Part shown: positions 60,516 to 64,000 of the stretch, piece by piece
How the letters are laid out: each line of letters starts with the position of its first letter
Position numbering within the stretch: the stretch's first letter is position 1
From: Lujinxingia litoralis
Lineage (GTDB): Bacteria; Myxococcota_A; Bradymonadia; Bradymonadales; Bradymonadaceae
Reading direction: 5' to 3'
Assembly (NCBI RefSeq): GCF_003260125.1
Contig: NZ_QHKO01000005.1
Span: 68,228 to 132,227, forward strand
DNA length: 64,000 nt
Made by a program: the position numbers and the translations under genes
Notes under the pieces: model-generated
The model's database searches: none
What the model was told of the DNA's origin: nothing
Seen by the model: only the letters and a program-made list of their open reading frames with translations

Positions 60516-63500
60516 TCAATCAAATAATTGCATGAATGTCGGCCGTGGGTCGGGCTGCTGCGGGGCCGGGGTGGCCGACTCCTCGGTGGGCTGATGCGCT
60601 TCGAGCGCCGGCGGCGGGTTCTCCCGCTCGTAATCGGCGCGGAAAATCGGCTCGCCATCTTCGGGAATGTAGAACTCCGGCGGTGCCTGCAAGGCTAGCT
60701 CCATCTCCTCGGGCGTGATGCGCTCGCGGCTTTCCATCGCCCGGATGTAGCGCGACATGCGCCGGAACCACGATGGGGAGATGGCGCCGCGATCGTAGTA
60801 GGAGTGGTAGCGCTTGGGGCCGGGGATGATGCTGACCAACCAGGCCACTTCGCCGATCGTGAGGGCGTCAGGGCGCTTGCCGAAGTAGTGCACCGCGGCC
60901 TCGTGGATGCCAAAGACGCCCGGGCCGTATTCGATGATGTTGAGGTAGATTTCGAGCAGGCGTGCTTTGGGAACATCCGCCACGCTTTCCATCAGCCAGA
61001 CGAGCGTGGCCTCCTGGAACTTGCGCGCCAGGACTTTCTCTCGGTCGAGAAAGAGATTTTTGGCCAACTGCATGGAGATGGTGCTGGCGCCACGCACGAA
61101 TTTTCCGGCCCGCAAGTTGGCGGCGACCGATTGTTTGATCGCGTAGAAGTTGAACCCGGGATGATCGAAGAAGGAGTTGTCCTCGGTCGTCAGGATCGCG
61201 CGCACCATGTAGGGCGAAATATGGTGCAGAGGCACAAAGACATAGGCTCCGTAGCGTCCGGGGTTGACTTGATTTTCCCGCGCCTGGCGAGAGGCCGGGG
61301 ATGGACCACTCCAGCGGGGCACATCTTCGCGAGCCGGCGCATTCCAGTCGCCGAAGAGCGCGTCCAGGCCAGATGTGGGTTCCTCGCGCTCTTTCCAGGG
61401 CCGGGCGGCGGCCTGGGCGGTGGCGTGGCGGGTCAGCCAGTACTCCGGGGAGTTGATGGCATGGCGCGGGATGCCCAGGCCCGAGAACCACGCCGGCACC
61501 TCCGGCCAGCCCCGGCGTCGTCGTCGGCGGTCGATCGACTCGATGGTCAGGCCGGCGTTCTCGACGAGCCAGGGGGCGGGAATCGGTCGTATGCCGGGGA
61601 TTCTCACCGTCCGTGTGTAAGACTGTTGGCGCGTGTGTCGGTAGGCCTTGACCTCCCAGTCATCTTCGATGGTGTGCTCGAAGCGATCGAAGAGCTTATA
61701 GACGTCGACGGCGTGCGGCAGGTGCTTGACCTCCAGGTTGAGAACCTCGGGTGAGGCGTCCCACTGCATGCGTCCGGCGTCGTAGAGGGGGAGTTCCAGG
61801 GCAAAGGTCCAGCCAAAGGTTCCTGAGAGGCGCATGCCCGCCAGCGGCCCCAGGATGGCTTCCGGGATCGCGTCGATGATCGTTTGCACCGGGGTGGTGG
61901 GGAGCTCCAGGTTCACATCCATGCGGGCGGGGCGGCGGTTCAGCCCGTCGAGGCCATAAAACGCCAGGCCGAAGCTCAGCTCTGCGTCGCGATGGCGGGC
62001 GGTGCCGCGTTCAATGACAAAGGCGCCGGCGGTAGGCGGACTGGACGCTTCTTCGGCCGTTTCCGGCGGCTCCTCGGTCGGGTCCCTCTCTTCGAGGGGG
62101 GCCGGCCGCAGCAGGCGTGCCGGAGGAATGGCCGCTTTGGGATCAAAGTACCCGGCGACCGTGAGGCTGGCTTCGCCCAGTTCGATGGGCGCCGCGGCCA
62201 CCGGAGCCAGCTGAGCGCGAAACCCGTCGATGGCAAACATGCCCTCAAAGGATGCGCGGCCGCGTTGCTCGCTCTCCCCCATGTCGAGTGTGGCGTTGAG
62301 GCGGCCGCCAAAAAGCTTGCTGGAGACGCGTTTGCCGCCGAGCTGGGCCAGCTGAGAGAGTTCGAGCTCTTCGACATCGATCTCGGCTTCCCAGCCCCCT
62401 TTGCGATAGGGCAGGCTCAGCGTGATATCGACGCGCGCGGCCGGATCGCCACCCTCGATCAGCGCGTGTGCCTCCAGGTCGATCTGGCCCTGAATCGGCC
62501 GATGTTTCACAGCGAGCTTACCCTGACGAAGCGCGAAGCGGGCCAGGGGAGCGCTCAAATCGGGGTGGGGACGCGGATCATCGACCTCAATGGTAGCCTC
62601 GGTGACCTTGATATGTTGAGGGAGCTTCTCGGTCAGCAGGTCGCGCAGGGAGGAGCCGCTGGGGGCGGGCACCGGTGCGGGGGAAACGGTCAACTCATCG
62701 GCCTCATCGGGGATATCCTCCGGGGTGGCGAGGGGAGTGTCCGGGCTTTCGACGAGTGCTGCCGCCATGGCCTCGGCGACCTCCCCGGCAGTGCGCACGC
62801 TGAGCTTCGCTGCGCGCCGGGTTAACAGCGCCTCCAGATCCCCCACGTTGGACGCTCCGTGGGCGGCGTAGGTCAAGCGCAGCTGCGGCTGGTCGACCTG
62901 CATGTCCTGCACGCGAAGATCGGCCAGGCTCGCGCTAAGCTCCCCCAGGCCCAGGCTGGCCAGTTCGCTCCGAAAGAGAGGCTCGGGGCTGGGATCCAGG
63001 TGGTTACGTAACGCGAACTTCCGAACCTCCACGCGGTGGTCCTCCAGGATACGCAGCCCTCCAAGTTCAAACGCGAGAAAGTCGTAGGGGGCCGGGGCCC
63101 GGGCGCGAATCGGAGTTGAGAGGGTCAGATCCAGGGAACTGTGGGAGAGGGGGGCCGCCAGGACGCCTTCCACCAAGAGGCTCTCGGGGAGGGACAGCAC
63201 ATGATCGGCAAGCGGCGTAAGCTCCAGCTGTGCGCGGTAGGGGGCGCGGGTTTTGTCGCCCTCCAGGGTCAGCTGCTCCGAGCTCAACGCAGCCAGCGGC
63301 CAGCGCGACGGCGTCTGCACGTCGGTGAAGGTGGCGCGCAGCCGCCGCACTCTCACGTCGGGGAACTCGCCGCCGAAATGACGAAGTGCACGGGACTGCA
63401 GTGCGTCAAGCCTGGCCGCCAGCGTGGGCGCGGGGGCCTGCGACGCGTCCTCGCTCGCGCTGTCGTGGTCGGCCTGGAGCGCGAGCAGCCGCTCCAGGCT

Positions 63501-63902
63501 GTGACGACCGCTCTCATCGTAGCTCAACGCCAGCTCGACGCCTTCCAGGTGGACGGCACTGATCGACGGGGAGCCGCTCAGTGCAGAACTCAGCGCCGCG
63601 CTGATTTCCGCACGCTCAATCGAAAGCATGGGGGTATCTTCGCCGGGCAGGCGAACTTCCACCGGACCCACTTCCACGCCGCTGAAGCCGCGGGTTTTGA
63701 GCGTGCCCGTGGTGATTGTGAGTCCGGAGCGCGCTTCGATTCGCTCGATCTGAGAGGTGAGCACGCGCCCGGCCAGGCGAGGAACAAGGAGCCAGGCGCC
63801 GCCACCGAGGAGGAGAAGAAGGAGAAGGACTCCCGCCCCGATCTTGAGCAGTCTTTTGGAGGTTGCAGACCCTCCGGGCTGCTCTGCGGTGGTGTGGGTC
63901 AT
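60516..63902 (-). CDS. GT51 peptidoglycan glycosyltransferase with long AsmA-like N-terminal region
   Basis: The 1128-residue protein has an N-terminal membrane helix (about residues 20-40). About 800 residues of beta-rich sequence follow, the first part resembling AsmA/TamB-like proteins (RIEARSGLTITTGTLKTRGF and similar patterns). The C-terminal 230 residues are a GT51 domain: TTEDNSFFDHPGF holds the catalytic glutamate, followed by GASTISMQLAKNLFL, and EIYLNIIEYGPGVFGI with HYFGKRPDALT. No transpeptidase domain is present, so it is a monofunctional glycan polymerase fused to an unrelated periplasmic part. The start is at MTHTTAEQ; 19 residues of open frame before it lack coding character. 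It is followed by the MoxR cluster on the same strand. Confidence 0.82.
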   Translation of the reverse strand: MTHTTAEQPGGSATSKRLLKIGAGVLLLLLLLGGGAWLLVPRLAGRVLTSQIERIEARSGLTITTGTLKTRGFSGVEVGPVEVRLPGEDTPMLSIERAEISAALSSALSGSPSISAVHLEGVELALSYDESGRHSLERLLALQADHDSASEDASQAPAPTLAARLDALQSRALRHFGGEFPDVRVRRLRATFTDVQTPSRWPLAALSSEQLTLEGDKTRAPYRAQLELTPLADHVLSLPESLLVEGVLAAPLSHSSLDLTLSTPIRARAPAPYDFLAFELGGLRILEDHRVEVRKFALRNHLDPSPEPLFRSELASLGLGELSASLADLRVQDMQVDQPQLRLTYAAHGASNVGDLEALLTRRAAKLSVRTAGEVAEAMAAALVESPDTPLATPEDIPDEADELTVSPAPVPAPSGSSLRDLLTEKLPQHIKVTEATIEVDDPRPHPDLSAPLARFALRQGKLAVKHRPIQGQIDLEAHALIEGGDPAARVDITLSLPYRKGGWEAEIDVEELELSQLAQLGGKRVSSKLFGGRLNATLDMGESEQRGRASFEGMFAIDGFRAQLAPVAAAPIELGEASLTVAGYFDPKAAIPPARLLRPAPLEERDPTEEPPETAEEASSPPTAGAFVIERGTARHRDAELSFGLAFYGLDGLNRRPARMDVNLELPTTPVQTIIDAIPEAILGPLAGMRLSGTFGWTFALELPLYDAGRMQWDASPEVLNLEVKHLPHAVDVYKLFDRFEHTIEDDWEVKAYRHTRQQSYTRTVRIPGIRPIPAPWLVENAGLTIESIDRRRRRRGWPEVPAWFSGLGIPRHAINSPEYWLTRHATAQAAARPWKEREEPTSGLDALFGDWNAPAREDVPRWSGPSPASRQARENQVNPGRYGAYVFVPLHHISPYMVRAILTTEDNSFFDHPGFNFYAIKQSVAANLRAGKFVRGASTISMQLAKNLFLDREKVLARKFQEATLVWLMESVADVPKARLLEIYLNIIEYGPGVFGIHEAAVHYFGKRPDALTIGEVAWLVSIIPGPKRYHSYYDRGAISPSWFRRMSRYIRAMESRERITPEEMELALQAPPEFYIPEDGEPIFRADYERENPPPALEAHQPTEESATPAPQQPDPRPTFMQLFD

Positions 63903-64000
63903 GATTTCCGTGAGGCTGATGGATGTTAAGGCGCAACGCGCGCCAGGCGCCCTACGCACCCCCTGTCGAATTATCCGAATCGGAGCTAGAAATCAAAGCG

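Overview
The window is 64 kb of GC-rich DNA from a Gram-negative bacterium. An Omp85-type outer-membrane barrel, several lipoproteins, eukaryote-like Ser/Thr kinases, PEGA/TPR proteins, RNase J and a HisZ-like protein point to a large-genome deltaproteobacterial or myxobacterial-type lineage. A Bradymonadales-like organism is my best guess, inferred from gene style only. There are no rRNA or tRNA genes, no CRISPR array and no phage genes that I can see.

Layout. 1-6.3 kb (minus strand): RNase J, the KtrB/KtrA potassium uptake pair, a kinase-less HAMP membrane sensor, and the start of a mannose-1-phosphate guanylyltransferase. 6.5-10.1 kb (plus): an NfeD-like protein followed by two paralogous flotillin-like (SPFH) proteins, closed by a strong terminator and a 43-bp tandem repeat. 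10.3-21.1 kb (minus): RNase HI, then the first MoxR/DUF58/Bat cluster (MoxR, DUF58, a BatD-like membrane protein, BatA, a BatB-TPR-PPC giant, and a BatD-TPR-SH3 fusion). Most of its junctions overlap, so it is probably one operon. 21.1-24.9 kb: a second tandem repeat, a secreted caspase-like protease with three C-terminal modules, and an MtfA-type zinc peptidase.

25.1-31.4 kb is the most unusual part. Two 254-bp direct repeats (253/254 identical) flank 5.7 kb of visibly AT-richer DNA holding two orphan lipoproteins and a broken IS4-type transposase. The right repeat carries the 5' end of a hisZ-like gene and the left repeat is a displaced copy of the same 5' end, so the segment looks like a genomic insertion beside hisZ. 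hisZ is followed by a HisG-like gene that lacks the usual PRPP-binding loop.

33-42.4 kb: a 1925-residue TPR lipoprotein, a small acidic unknown protein, a rhodanese fold without its catalytic cysteine, a TPR/PEGA envelope protein and a small membrane protein, several ending at clear terminators. 42.4-49 kb (minus): a TPR membrane protein, two membrane Ser/Thr kinases and an Omp85 barrel in one direction. 49.1-51.6 kb (plus): an SLC12-like cation-chloride/amino-acid transporter. 51.6-63.9 kb (minus): a GT51 peptidoglycan glycosyltransferase fused to a long AsmA-like region, then the second MoxR/DUF58/vWA cluster with a coiled-coil membrane protein in front.

The common theme is envelope maintenance: two MoxR-chaperone/vWA complexes, peptidoglycan synthesis, outer-membrane assembly, lipoproteins and kinase signalling. 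The functional links between these groups are inferred from position only.
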